A stretch of 64,000 nt of DNA from CAYSRC01 sp964446385 (GCA_964446385.1 CAYUOH010000003.1:133382-197381), one strand, 5' to 3'. Shown: positions 50,908-59,740, numbered from the stretch's first letter. Program-made: numbers and translations. Notes: a model not told the origin generated them from the sequence alone.

Positions 50908-51219
50908 TTATTTTAGTAATGATTCTATCTGATCTATCGGTCTGTACCCGACAGATGAGTTGACAACTGTACCGTTTTTCATGACTACTACCATGGGTAT
51001 GCTTGATACCTGAAATCTGTTCGCAAGCTCGGGTTCTTCATCGACATTTACTTTACCGACCTTGATCTTTCCTTCATACTTCTCGGCGATCTGTGAAATA
51101 ACCGGTGAAAGCATTTTGCAGGGGCCGCACCAGCTTGCCCAAAAGTCAAGCAATACAGGCTTATCCGATTTTGTTACTTCGTTCTCAAAATTATTCTTCG
51201 TTATTGTTAATTCCGACAT
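50908..51219 (-). CDS. trxA: Thioredoxin
   Basis: This 103-residue protein has the active site WASWCGPCKMLSP and the cis-Pro loop VSSIPMVVV. AAGGAGG lies 5-8 bases before the ATG. Its neighbours, a ferredoxin:thioredoxin reductase-like protein and peroxide/superoxide scavengers, suggest it is reduced by ferredoxin rather than NADPH in this system. Confidence 0.95.
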   Translation of the reverse strand: MSELTITKNNFENEVTKSDKPVLLDFWASWCGPCKMLSPVISQIAEKYEGKIKVGKVNVDEEPELANRFQVSSIPMVVVMKNGTVVNSSVGYRPIDQIESLLK

Positions 51220-51231
51220 TGGATATCCTCC

Positions 51232-51645
51232 TTATTTTTCGATATCGTACGGCCAGTTTCGGATCCCTCCGAAATCGACCACGTTTGTGTATCCAAGTTC
51301 AACTAGAATAGCCGATGAGTTCTTACTGCGGTTTCCGCTGCGGCAATATACAAATATCAACTGGTCCTTATCCGTAAGTTCTATCTCTGCCCTTTCACGT
51401 AATTCAAAATCCGGGATCAGAATTGAGTTCGGTATATGCCCTTCGGCATATTCTTCATCGGTCCTGACATCAAGAATTATATATTCAGTCTCAGTATCCA
51501 TCATCGATTTTGCTTTTTCAGCGTCAACCTGTAAATATCCCCTTTCAATATCTTCTGATTGTTCCTGCTTCTGTAGATTTAAGCAACCGGCAAATACTAA
51601 TGTCAGCGCCAGAAAAAAGGAAAGAATTATGATTTGTTTCTTCAT
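51232..51645 (-). CDS. Rhodanese-domain lipoprotein
   Basis: This 137-residue protein has a lipoprotein signal peptide ending LVFAGC, so it is anchored on the outer face of the membrane. A rhodanese domain follows with IILDVRTDEEYAEGHIPNS and active-site Cys in VYCRSGNRS. It may handle sulfane sulfur or persulfides at the cell surface. It is separated from thioredoxin by 12 bases and from the upstream small protein by 2 bases. Confidence 0.88.
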   Translation of the reverse strand: MKKQIIILSFFLALTLVFAGCLNLQKQEQSEDIERGYLQVDAEKAKSMMDTETEYIILDVRTDEEYAEGHIPNSILIPDFELRERAEIELTDKDQLIFVYCRSGNRSKNSSAILVELGYTNVVDFGGIRNWPYDIEK

Positions 51646-51647
51646 AT

Positions 51648-51851
51648 TTATTCCTGGTTTGATTTGTAGTAAAGCATGCAGTGACAGAAGCCTTCGTAGT
51701 TTGGATCGGCGATTTGCGCTTTGAACTCTTCACACATACACTTGTATTCTTCTTTTTTCTCTCTGCGGCATGGACAGTAGCCGCCGGTACGCTTCAGTCC
51801 CTCTTTAATAGTATTTACGATTTCTGTATCGGGATTTAAAGTTATCTTCAT
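51648..51851 (-). CDS. Ferredoxin:thioredoxin reductase catalytic-subunit-like protein
   Basis: This 67-residue protein has the three paired-cysteine motifs of FTR beta chains: GGYCPCRREK, YKCMCEEFK and GFCHCMLYYK, which bind a [4Fe-4S] cluster next to a redox disulfide. It is shorter than plant FTR-beta (about 110), like other compact bacterial forms. It starts at 51851 with AAGGAGGGG 6 bases upstream. First gene of the five-gene redox operon and adjacent to thioredoxin, its likely partner. Confidence 0.88.
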   Translation of the reverse strand: MKITLNPDTEIVNTIKEGLKRTGGYCPCRREKKEEYKCMCEEFKAQIADPNYEGFCHCMLYYKSNQE

Positions 51852-51873
51852 AATATCCCCTCCTTTCAACTAT

Positions 51874-51914
51874 ATTGTAGGCAAAAATTTGGTTCTATTC
51901 CGTGACTAAGTCAC
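51874..51914 (-). promoter_or_regulatory. CRP/FNR-like palindrome and -10 of the redox-defence operon
   Basis: GTGACTAAGTCAC (51902-51914) is a perfect inverted repeat with a 3-base centre. On the minus strand TACAAT (51874-51879) lies so that the palindrome centre falls near -41 relative to the expected start. No good -35 is seen. This is the geometry of a class II CRP/FNR-family activator site. Confidence 0.6.
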
Positions 51915-51958
51915 ATTTCAGAAAAATCATAGAATATTTCTGAGATCGCGTTCGTTAA

Positions 51959-52087
51959 TTATGGTAATGATTTTCTGATCGAAATTAGTCCGTCAGCCGA
52001 CACTGCCATTCTGTTCATCAGCTTTGTATAAACACCGGAATTCACAGCCGGTATCCTAATGGCTTCGAAGGTAGCATTCTTATACTT
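51959..52087 (-). pseudogene. C-terminal gene remnant
   Basis: A 42-codon open frame without start, containing ATFEAIRIPAVNSGVYTKL and MAVSADGLISIRKSLP, ends at TAA in 51959-51961. It reads like a real protein end, but a TGA lies just upstream and no start is present. The family is not recognised. The remaining gap 52088-52337 shows nothing. Confidence 0.35.
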
Positions 52088-52337
52088 TCATGCAACTCCA
52101 TCACTCTCTTTGACCTATTCTTTCCAATTTTAAATCCTGCCCGGGATACCGTTTTTCTTGAATTAATGGATAAACTATATATCCATTTCTATTTAGACTG
52201 CACAAATTAGCCCAATGCAATATTCATAATTTTATTTAATTATACCATTATATTCACTGGGTTCAAGTGAATTTGCCGGATACAAGAGTATCGATCTAAT
52301 AGATTTGAATAATCTCTGAATGGTATCTTGGAGTGAT

Positions 52338-52823
52338 TCAATAATTTTCGATTCTTCTTTGTTTTCTCAGTTCATGGCGGCGTATCCCACCCTGCCATTC
52401 TTCTTTTTCTTCATCAGTCTCAAGGACAAGCTTAGGCACCTGAACCGGTTTATCGTTTTCATCCAATGCTACAAGCACAAGATACGCGCGGTTAATAAGC
52501 GTTTTCTCTCCGTTGAGCTTCTCAACATATGTATCAACGCGAACCTCCATGGAAGTATTACCCGTATATGTCATACATCCCCGGAGTACTACCGTATCAT
52601 TTATATAAGCCGGTTCCCTGAACTGAAGATTGTCTATTGATGCCGTCGTGACGTTTTTGTTAGAATGACGGCGCGCCACAACAGCCGCAACTATGTCTAC
52701 CCACTCAATCAGTTTCCCGCCGAACAATCGGTTATAACCGTTAAGATGTTCAAACAAGATGATTTGTACATGCTCTGTTTTTGAATCGCTTACCCGTTTC
52801 GGTTCGATATCGAATTTTCCCAT
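52338..52823 (-). CDS. Acyl-CoA thioesterase (hotdog fold)
   Basis: The 161-residue protein begins at ATG 52823 (GAGG nine bases upstream). It has the acyl-CoA-hydrolase block LFEHLNGYNRLFGGKLIEWV and the Asp-containing central helix DIVAAVVARRHSNKNVTTAS of the YciA/BFIT type. It cleaves CoA esters; chain-length preference is unknown. A longer frame to 52901 lacks a ribosome site. Confidence 0.9.
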   Translation of the reverse strand: MGKFDIEPKRVSDSKTEHVQIILFEHLNGYNRLFGGKLIEWVDIVAAVVARRHSNKNVTTASIDNLQFREPAYINDTVVLRGCMTYTGNTSMEVRVDTYVEKLNGEKTLINRAYLVLVALDENDKPVQVPKLVLETDEEKEEWQGGIRRHELRKQRRIENY

Positions 52824-52975
52824 TTTTTGTTTCCTCAATTCTTGTTTGTTCCTGTTGATCATTCCGCCCCGCAGTTGACACATTGTTTTGAATGCGAACA
52901 TGGTTTGGTTTTATTATAACACGTCCATACAGTACAGAATATTCATGTACATCTATGGCATGATAAAACATTTAT

Positions 52976-53004
52976 TTGTAATAATAATAGCTTGATTGTA
53001 TAAT
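52976..53004 (+). promoter_or_regulatory. Promoter of the candidate small RNA
   Basis: TTGTAA and a perfect TATAAT are exactly 17 bases apart. Transcription would start near 53011. Confidence 0.65.
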
Positions 53005-53010
53005 TTTACT

Positions 53011-53114
53011 ATAAATATCAACGCAACGCCGGAAAACTCAAGCAATGCTCTGCATTACCTTCCCGGGATTGTATTGCATTTGCTTGACTCCGCTATATAT
53101 AGCGGAGTTTTGTG
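53011..53114 (+). ncRNA. Candidate structured small RNA or leader
   Basis: The expected transcript folds into CAAGCAATGC...GCATTTGCTTG (53038-53086, one bulge), followed at once by the terminator hairpin ACTCCGCTA/TAGCGGAGT with TTTTGTG. There is no open frame. It could be a free sRNA of about 100 nt or a terminator-controlled leader of the lipoprotein gene at 53200. It matches no riboswitch consensus I know. Confidence 0.5.
53087..53114 (+). terminator. Terminator of the candidate RNA
   Basis: The nine-base stem ACTCCGCTA/TAGCGGAGT with a TATA loop is followed by TTTTGTG. Confidence 0.8.
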
Positions 53115-53199
53115 TTCATATACAACTCTTCACCCTGAATGGAATCATTAAAAACAATTAAGTAAATAAGCTTAAAATTTATAAAAAGAGGTATTTTAA

Positions 53200-53952
53200 A
53201 TGAAATCAATGAAGTTAATCATCAGTATTCTTTTAGTGATCAGTCTTATATTAACACTTTCAGCATGTGTACCGCGCGTTAAAGTGGACACAGGCGGCAA
53301 TTTAAACATTCAAAGTGAAGACGGTGATATTAAAATCGGAAAAGCAAAATGGGACGGGAAGAAAATGTATGGCCTTGACGCCCCAAAAGCAGAACTTGAC
53401 AGCTATGTCGGCACAGATGAAATTGATATGTACACTTTTTCAGGTATGAAAGAAAAAGATGCCGAGGCATATATAGATAAAATTAAAGAGGCAGGCTTTA
53501 CTTACAACTCGGTTATTTATGAAGATTCCAATTATACAGGGACCAACAAAGACGGTATAGTTTTCAGTTTTATTTATGATAAAGAATCCGGTGCGGGTAC
53601 AGTAGCTGTTTCGCAGGGGGAAAAGCCTTCCGAAGATGATAATAACGGAGATGCCATTATAGGCGGAACCGATATGAAGTGGGACAGCAATAATGTAGGC
53701 GGACTGCCCGACCCGGGGACACAGATAACTTCCTATTTTTCGGTGGATGGCGTTATCAGTTATTCTTTTGAAGGACTCAGTGACCCACAGGAATATGCGG
53801 AAAAGATAAAAGCGTGCGGTTTTACTGACGAAGTTAACGAAGCAGAAGTAGATGATACCTATATTTTTTCTGCGGTAAACAGCAACGGAGACATGATTTC
53901 ATTCACCTCGTCAAGTGAGTCCGGTATGATAACCTTTGAGAGAAACGAATAA
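53200..53952 (+). CDS. Lipoprotein with a duplicated domain
   Basis: This 250-residue protein has a lipoprotein signal ending TLSAC (Cys23). Two copies of a domain of about 85 residues follow: the first opens KWDGKKMYGLDAPKAELDSY, the second KWDSNNVGGLPDPGTQITSY, and each ends with a short helix (EAYIDKIKEAGF, EYAEKIKACGF). The family is unnamed to me and its function unknown. AAGAGG precedes the ATG. The codon use is AT-richer than in the metabolic genes. Confidence 0.75.
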   Translation: MKSMKLIISILLVISLILTLSACVPRVKVDTGGNLNIQSEDGDIKIGKAKWDGKKMYGLDAPKAELDSYVGTDEIDMYTFSGMKEKDAEAYIDKIKEAGFTYNSVIYEDSNYTGTNKDGIVFSFIYDKESGAGTVAVSQGEKPSEDDNNGDAIIGGTDMKWDSNNVGGLPDPGTQITSYFSVDGVISYSFEGLSDPQEYAEKIKACGFTDEVNEAEVDDTYIFSAVNSNGDMISFTSSSESGMITFERNE

Positions 53953-53974
53953 TCAGCAGACTTCGAAAACAGAT

Positions 53975-54010
53975 AAAGCCGATACCCACTTAAAATGGGT
54001 ATCGGCTTTA
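53975..54010. terminator. Bidirectional terminator
   Basis: Fourteen-base perfect arms AAAGCCGATACCCA/TGGGTATCGGCTTT lie between the convergent lipoprotein and CoA-disulfide-reductase genes. Confidence 0.9.
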
Positions 54011-54032
54011 TTATTCTTTTGGATATGAAAAA

Positions 54033-56486
54033 CTAAATAAACAGATTTACATTAGACTCTTCCGCGTCACCCAGATATGTGCCTACGCCGCCGAGCTCTA
54101 CACCGTCGATCAGTTCTTCCTGCTTGATGCCCATAACATCCATACTCATGGTACACGCAATGATTTTTACCCCTTGGCTCATTGCCTTTTCAATCAGCGT
54201 TTCGAGAGAATCTACGTTCTTGTCGTTCATTATCTTTTTCATCATAGCAGTACCCATTCCTGCCATGTTCATGCGGGAAAGGGAGAGCTTTCGACTGCCA
54301 CGAGGCAGCATAGCCCCAAACATTGATTCTATGAATGACTTTTTCACGGGCTGCTTCTTTGATTTACGAAGCACGGTAAGTCCCCAGAATGTGAAAAACA
54401 TCGTAACCCGTCTGCCCATAGCAAGTGCGCCGTTAGCAATGATAAAACTGGCAATCACCTTGTCAAGGTCACCTGAAAAGACGATGATGGTCTTTGCATC
54501 TGCTGTTTCGGTAGAAAGTATTTCTCCGGTCTCTTTCCCTTTTCTGACGACTGCGGTGTATTCACTCCCGTTTTTTCCACTCTTGATAAGCGTATTTCCG
54601 GTCCGGCGGCACCATGCGTCAATGTCTTTCATAAAGCCGGGGTCAGACGCAGTGACCTCCATGATTTCGCCGTCTTTCATACTTTTTATCGCCTCGAATA
54701 CCTTCATGATCGGACCGGGGCACTGCATGCCGCTGCAATCAAGGCGCACAGCCAAAGTCGGGATAATATCGCTTTTAACATATCCGGCATCGGAAATCGC
54801 TGGAGCAATTCTTTCAGCTGCAGAATATTTCTCATAGTGAGTCGATTGATAGAATCGTATTCCTGCCGGATAAAGCAGCACATCGGAAAAACCGTTATGT
54901 ATCAGTATGCGTGTCGCATTATAGGCGCGAACACCAACTGCGCAAAAAACGATGATGCGCTTACTCTTATCAAGCTCCTTTATTCTGTCACGCAGCTGCC
55001 CAAGCGGGATGTGGACAGCGTTTTGCAGTGAAAAAGCCATAAGCTCCGCATCTTCGCGAACATCAAGCAGCACTGCATCAGGGTCATTTTCCACACTATT
55101 CCACGCGCAAAAGCGGACTATACCTCGCAGTACATTTTCCGCGACAAAACCCGCCATATTAACGGGGTCTTTAGCAGAGGAATACGGCGGCGCGTAAGCA
55201 AGCTCCAAATCCTTTAAATCGGTAACACCGCCGTGCAGCCGGATAACAGAAGCTATAACATCTATGCGCTTATCAACGCCTTCAGCGCCTACAATCTGTG
55301 CTCCGTATAGTTTTTTGCCGTCCATCGTGAACAGAAGCTTTATCGTCATTGGCACAGCACCGGGATAATAACTGGCATGAGAGTTCTGCGTGATGGTTAT
55401 GCTCTCATAATCCTCACCCTGGATAAGGCCGCGTTTTACAAGTGACTTTTCGTTTGATCCCGTCGAGGCGACAGTAAGGTCGAACACCTTTGCTACGGAT
55501 GTTCCCTGCGTCCCTTTGTAGATCTCTTTTCCACCCGCAATGTTGTCTGCGGCGATACGCCCCTGCTTATTTGCCGGACCGGCAAGCGGTACCATGGTGC
55601 GGTCTTTGGTAATAAAATCTTCTACTTCTATCACATCGCCTACGGCGTAAATGTTTGGGTCGGAAGTGAGCAAATGTTCATCGACCTCGACACCACCGCG
55701 CGCATTAACGGTAATCCCTGCCGCTTTAGCAAGTTCTCCGTTTGGACGCACTCCAACAGACAGTAACACAAGCTCCGCAGTGACAGTTTTACCGCTCTTA
55801 AGTGTTATTTCTATCTCGTTCTGCTTATCTTTAAAAGAATCAACACCATCTGAAAGATGAAGCTTCACACCGTTCTGCAAGATGTTTTCATGCAGCAGCT
55901 GAGCTATCTCAAAGTCAAGCGGCGACATCACCTGATCGAGCATTTCTATCACAGTCACATTAAGACCGGCGTTGCGCAGATTCTCGGCCATCTCCAGTCC
56001 AATAAAGCCACCGCCAATCACAGCTGCGGTCTTTATACCTTGCTCTCTAATGAGCGCGCGTATTTCATCCGTGTCCGGAACCGTCCAAAGTGTTTTTATT
56101 CTTGGTGAATCGATGCCGGGAATAGACGGGCGCAAAGGTGATGAGCCGGTGGAAATAACAAGGGTGTCATAGCTTTCATCGTAGGTTCTGCCGGTCTCAA
56201 GGTCATTTACCCTGAGGGATTTGTTCGTCCTATCAATAGAAACCACTTCGTTTTTGATTCGTACATCGATACGGAATTTATTGCGCATATCCTCGGGGGT
56301 TTGCAGCAGTAGCGCACTTCGGGATTTAATAACATCACCTACGTGATAAGGCAAACCGCAGTTTGCATATGAAATATACTCACCGCGCTCCAAAATCACG
56401 ATTTCCATACTCTCATCAAGCCTTCTGAGACGAGCAGCACAGCTTGCGCCGCCTGCCACACCACCAATAATTACAGTCTTGCTCAT
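54033..56486 (-). CDS. CoA-disulfide reductase fused to rhodanese, TusA and DsrE domains
   Basis: The 817-residue protein is a four-module sulfur enzyme. Residues 1-450 are a pyridine-nucleotide disulfide reductase with FAD motif IIGGVAGGASCAARLRR and the single active Cys43 (YANCGLPYHVG). Next come a rhodanese domain with FCAVGVRAY, a TusA domain (LDCSGMQCPGPIMKVFEAI), and a C-terminal DsrE-like domain. It may pass persulfide sulfur along its own modules and use NAD(P)H to reduce CoA disulfide/persulfide. Fusions of this kind are known in Firmicutes. Single gene; AGGTGAAC precedes the ATG. Confidence 0.9.
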   Translation of the reverse strand: MSKTVIIGGVAGGASCAARLRRLDESMEIVILERGEYISYANCGLPYHVGDVIKSRSALLLQTPEDMRNKFRIDVRIKNEVVSIDRTNKSLRVNDLETGRTYDESYDTLVISTGSSPLRPSIPGIDSPRIKTLWTVPDTDEIRALIREQGIKTAAVIGGGFIGLEMAENLRNAGLNVTVIEMLDQVMSPLDFEIAQLLHENILQNGVKLHLSDGVDSFKDKQNEIEITLKSGKTVTAELVLLSVGVRPNGELAKAAGITVNARGGVEVDEHLLTSDPNIYAVGDVIEVEDFITKDRTMVPLAGPANKQGRIAADNIAGGKEIYKGTQGTSVAKVFDLTVASTGSNEKSLVKRGLIQGEDYESITITQNSHASYYPGAVPMTIKLLFTMDGKKLYGAQIVGAEGVDKRIDVIASVIRLHGGVTDLKDLELAYAPPYSSAKDPVNMAGFVAENVLRGIVRFCAWNSVENDPDAVLLDVREDAELMAFSLQNAVHIPLGQLRDRIKELDKSKRIIVFCAVGVRAYNATRILIHNGFSDVLLYPAGIRFYQSTHYEKYSAAERIAPAISDAGYVKSDIIPTLAVRLDCSGMQCPGPIMKVFEAIKSMKDGEIMEVTASDPGFMKDIDAWCRRTGNTLIKSGKNGSEYTAVVRKGKETGEILSTETADAKTIIVFSGDLDKVIASFIIANGALAMGRRVTMFFTFWGLTVLRKSKKQPVKKSFIESMFGAMLPRGSRKLSLSRMNMAGMGTAMMKKIMNDKNVDSLETLIEKAMSQGVKIIACTMSMDVMGIKQEELIDGVELGGVGTYLGDAEESNVNLFI

Positions 56487-56616
56487 AATAGTTCACCTCA
56501 CATTTTATGGTTGATAAAGAAATTCCTCGAATCGCCGTTAGTCCTTATAATTGTTTGCCCTTATGATTTGCTTAAATCAATTATACCTTGTTTGCTATAC
56601 AATTAACTATATTTTA

Positions 56617-57354
56617 TCACTTTTTTTTAATTTTTAAATCAGCATAAGCTTGAAGTTGTTGTAGCTTATCTGCGTCCATGGGGGGAGTCCCCTCAAGCGG
56701 GTTTGCCAGCCCCAGTGCTTCATATTTTTGAAAACCCATGGTATGAAAACCGAGAAGCTGCCAACGCTCTATATCAGGATACGATGCCAATATTTCGGCA
56801 TATGCGTCGATAGATGTTATTGTATCATTAATACCGGGAACAATGACCGTGCGCACCCAGGTACGCTTTTTTGTTATCTCCAGATAGGCAAGGGTTTGTA
56901 AAACATAAGATAACTCCCCTTCTGCATAACTGCGATAGCTCTCGGCATCCGCAAATTTCAAATCACAAATAACAAGCTCCGCATGATCGATAGCCATCTT
57001 TACCCAATCAGTCAGCGGAACACATCCGGAAGTATCGAGAGTGTAGCCGATGTCTTCTTTCTGCAAAAGCTCAGCTGTTTCACAGATGGCTTCCGCCTGC
57101 AAAAGCGGCTCGCCTCCGCTGAAGGTGACTCCACCTCCGGAGGCTTTGAAATAAGGCTTATAGCGGCTTGCTTTCGCTGCAATCTGCTCAGGCGTATAGT
57201 CTGTGCCGTAAAACCAGGTATCAGGATTATGGCAGTAAGCACAACGCAGTGAACATCCGGACATAAACACGCAAAGGCGGAGCCCTACTCCGTCTACTGC
57301 TGCCATAGATTCAAAGGAATGCACCTTCATCTGCATATTTTCACATCTTTTCAT
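56617..57354 (-). CDS. pflA: Pyruvate formate-lyase activating enzyme
   Basis: This radical-SAM enzyme of up to 245 residues has the cluster motif CSLRCAYCHNPDTW and SGGGVTFSGGEPLLQ. It makes the glycyl radical of PflB. The start is ambiguous: ATG at 57354 overlaps pflB by 14 bases, while MKVHSFESMAAVDG (ATG at 57330) matches the usual family start better. It is downstream of and coupled to pflB, under the same riboswitch. Confidence 0.93.
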   Translation of the reverse strand: MKRCENMQMKVHSFESMAAVDGVGLRLCVFMSGCSLRCAYCHNPDTWFYGTDYTPEQIAAKASRYKPYFKASGGGVTFSGGEPLLQAEAICETAELLQKEDIGYTLDTSGCVPLTDWVKMAIDHAELVICDLKFADAESYRSYAEGELSYVLQTLAYLEITKKRTWVRTVIVPGINDTITSIDAYAEILASYPDIERWQLLGFHTMGFQKYEALGLANPLEGTPPMDADKLQQLQAYADLKIKKK

Positions 57355-59575
57355 GGAATGTTCGGCTGATGACCTCCAGCTGCTTATCCCGTGTCAGCTT
57401 ATTAAAGTTCACCGCATACCCTGACACCCGGATTGTCAGATTAGGATAAAGGGTTGGGTCGTTCATGGCATCAATAAGCTTTTGGCGGTTTAGTACGTTA
57501 ACGTTGAGATGATGAGCGCCCTGAACAAAATACCCGTCAAGAAGAGCGCACAGATTGGCAACCCTGTTTTCCTGCGTTTCTCCCAACGCATTCGGAGTAA
57601 TGGAGAACGTATTGGAAATTCCGTCCTGACAGCAGCCGTAGTTAAGCTTTGCAACAGAGTTGAGAGAGGCAAGAGCGCCTTCTTTGTCCCGCCCGTGCAT
57701 GGGATTCGCACCGGGAGCAAAAGGCTGACCTGCCCGTCTGCCGTCCGGAGTATTGCCCGTTTTCTTTCCGTACACCACGTTGGATGTAATTGTCAGCACG
57801 GACAGGGTATGCTTTGCTCCCCGGTAAGTTTTCGTCTTACACAGCTCCTTATAAAAGCTCTCTGTAATCCATTGGGCAATCTCGTCTGCCCGGTCATCGT
57901 CATTGCCGTATTTGGGGAAGTCGCCTTCCACACGATAATCGGTAATGAGACCACGCTGATCCTTGAGGGGAATAACCGATGCATACCTGATTGCACTTAG
58001 GCTGTCGGCAAGCACAGACAATCCGCTTATTCCGAAGGCCATCAGCCGTTCCGGCTCGGTATCATGGAAACTCATAATCAAGCGCTCATAGGCGTATTTA
58101 TCATGCATATAGTGAATCACATTCATAGTGTTCACATACAGTTTTGCAAGCCATTCACAGTAGGAACGGTAGCTATCCAAAACTTCCTCATAGACAAGTG
58201 GTTTCCCTTCCGGAAATACCTTTCCTGTGGGAGCAATCTGATCACCGTCCAGTTCCTCCCGCCCGCCGTTCAACGCAAGCAGCAGCAATTTTGCCAAATT
58301 ACATCTGGCACCGAAGAACTGCATTTGCTTTCCTGTTTTCATTGCAGAAACACAGCAGGAAATAGAGTAGTCGTCACCGTACAACGGCCGCATAATCTCA
58401 TCGTTTTCATATTGAATAGAGTCGGTATCGACAGAAACCGCCGCGCAATAATGCTTGAAATCCTCAGGCAGACGATCTGACCACAGGATCGTCAGGTTAG
58501 GCTCGGCAGAGGGTCCGAGATTATACAGCGTGTTCAGCATTCTGTAGTCTGTTTTGGTCACAAGGGGCTCTCCCTCTTCGCTCAGGCCTCCGATGGAGAC
58601 AGTAACCCAGTTGGGATCACCTGCAAACAGCTCATTATAATCCGGCGTGCGCAGGTGACGGATCATCCGCAGTTTGATCACCAGATCGTCAATCAATTCC
58701 TGAGCGGCGCACTCATCAAGCACACCCTCACGAATATCTCGTTCCAGGTAAATATCCAGAAATGTTGTGATCCTTCCGATGCTGTTTGCAGCGCCGTTTT
58801 GCTCCTTTTGTCCTCCCAAATAAGCGAAGTAGAGCCACTGCACCGCTTCCCGCGCGTTTTCAGCCGGACGGGAAATATCAAAACCGTATCCCGCCGCCAT
58901 TTGGATCAACTGATGCATAAATTCAATTTGTCTGGCAAGGTCCTCAAGCAACCGGATGGTCTCGTCATCCATATCTCGCTCCCCTAAGCGGGTGCGGTCA
59001 TCCTCCTTGCATCGAATCAGAAAGTCCATACCATAGAGGGCAAGCCGACGATAGTCTCCGATTAGGCGTCCGCGCCCATATGCGTCGGGCAGCCCTGTGA
59101 GAAGTCCCGCATGCCGGGCTTTTTTCATTTCATCGGTATACACGCGGAATACTCCGTCGTTATGAGTTGTCCGGAAAGTGTACTGTTTTCTAACATCCTC
59201 ACCTATCTCACAGCCGTATGCGTGGCAGGCCTGCTCCGCATTGCGAAAGCCGGAAAAAGGACTGAGTCCTCGTTTCAGCGGCGCATCCGTCTGAAGACCT
59301 ACTATGATTTCTTCCTCCTTCGAAAGATAGCCGGGCTCATAAGTCAAAATGGAAGAAACCCGGTTAGTGTCTATCGCAAGTACACCGTTCTTACGGTTTT
59401 CTTCATCCAACAGAACCTGCAATTTCTCATACAGTCCTAAGGTTCGCGGGGTCGCACCACAAAGAAATTTTTCTGTGCCTTCATATTGTTTATAATTGTG
59501 CTGAATAAAATCCCTTACGTCAATCAGCTCTGTCCATGTACCTTTTGTAAACTCTCTCCATGCATTCATCATCAC
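57341..59575 (-). CDS. pflB: Pyruvate formate-lyase (formate C-acetyltransferase)
   Basis: This 744-residue glycyl-radical enzyme has the active-site Cys pair SISCCVSAMKTGK and the C-terminal radical loop RVSGYAVNFNKLTRDKQ. It cleaves pyruvate with CoA to acetyl-CoA and formate in fermentation. The Cys-Cys pair separates it from diol-dehydratase-type paralogues. AGGAGG precedes a cluster of ATG codons; the first was used. Its 5' leader carries a ZTP riboswitch. Confidence 0.96.
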   Translation of the reverse strand: MMMNAWREFTKGTWTELIDVRDFIQHNYKQYEGTEKFLCGATPRTLGLYEKLQVLLDEENRKNGVLAIDTNRVSSILTYEPGYLSKEEEIIVGLQTDAPLKRGLSPFSGFRNAEQACHAYGCEIGEDVRKQYTFRTTHNDGVFRVYTDEMKKARHAGLLTGLPDAYGRGRLIGDYRRLALYGMDFLIRCKEDDRTRLGERDMDDETIRLLEDLARQIEFMHQLIQMAAGYGFDISRPAENAREAVQWLYFAYLGGQKEQNGAANSIGRITTFLDIYLERDIREGVLDECAAQELIDDLVIKLRMIRHLRTPDYNELFAGDPNWVTVSIGGLSEEGEPLVTKTDYRMLNTLYNLGPSAEPNLTILWSDRLPEDFKHYCAAVSVDTDSIQYENDEIMRPLYGDDYSISCCVSAMKTGKQMQFFGARCNLAKLLLLALNGGREELDGDQIAPTGKVFPEGKPLVYEEVLDSYRSYCEWLAKLYVNTMNVIHYMHDKYAYERLIMSFHDTEPERLMAFGISGLSVLADSLSAIRYASVIPLKDQRGLITDYRVEGDFPKYGNDDDRADEIAQWITESFYKELCKTKTYRGAKHTLSVLTITSNVVYGKKTGNTPDGRRAGQPFAPGANPMHGRDKEGALASLNSVAKLNYGCCQDGISNTFSITPNALGETQENRVANLCALLDGYFVQGAHHLNVNVLNRQKLIDAMNDPTLYPNLTIRVSGYAVNFNKLTRDKQLEVISRTFHEKM

Positions 59576-59627
59576 ATACCTCCTAAATTAACAAGACACA
59601 AAGATGCCCAATTATGTGTCAATTTCT

Positions 59628-59740
59628 AAAAAATGATAAAGGGCAGCTTCAGAATTCTCTGAAGCTGCCCAGGCGTACGGCATTTATAAATGTTCGCTCC
59701 CTCACAGTAATCTGTGTAACGCCAGTTACGAACATAGCTA
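59628..59740 (-). promoter_or_regulatory. ZTP (pfl-motif) riboswitch controlling pflBA
   Basis: On the minus strand the leader has the conserved pfl-motif parts in order: CGTAACTGGCG, CTGTGAGGGAGC, then TGCCGTACGCCTGGGC. The last overlaps a terminator hairpin, GGGCAGCTTCAG/CTGAAGCTGCCC (59641-59670), followed by TTTATCATTTTTT. Binding of ZTP/ZMP (10-formyl-folate shortage) would hold the aptamer and prevent the terminator, switching pflBA on to supply formate for one-carbon units. Confidence 0.88.
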
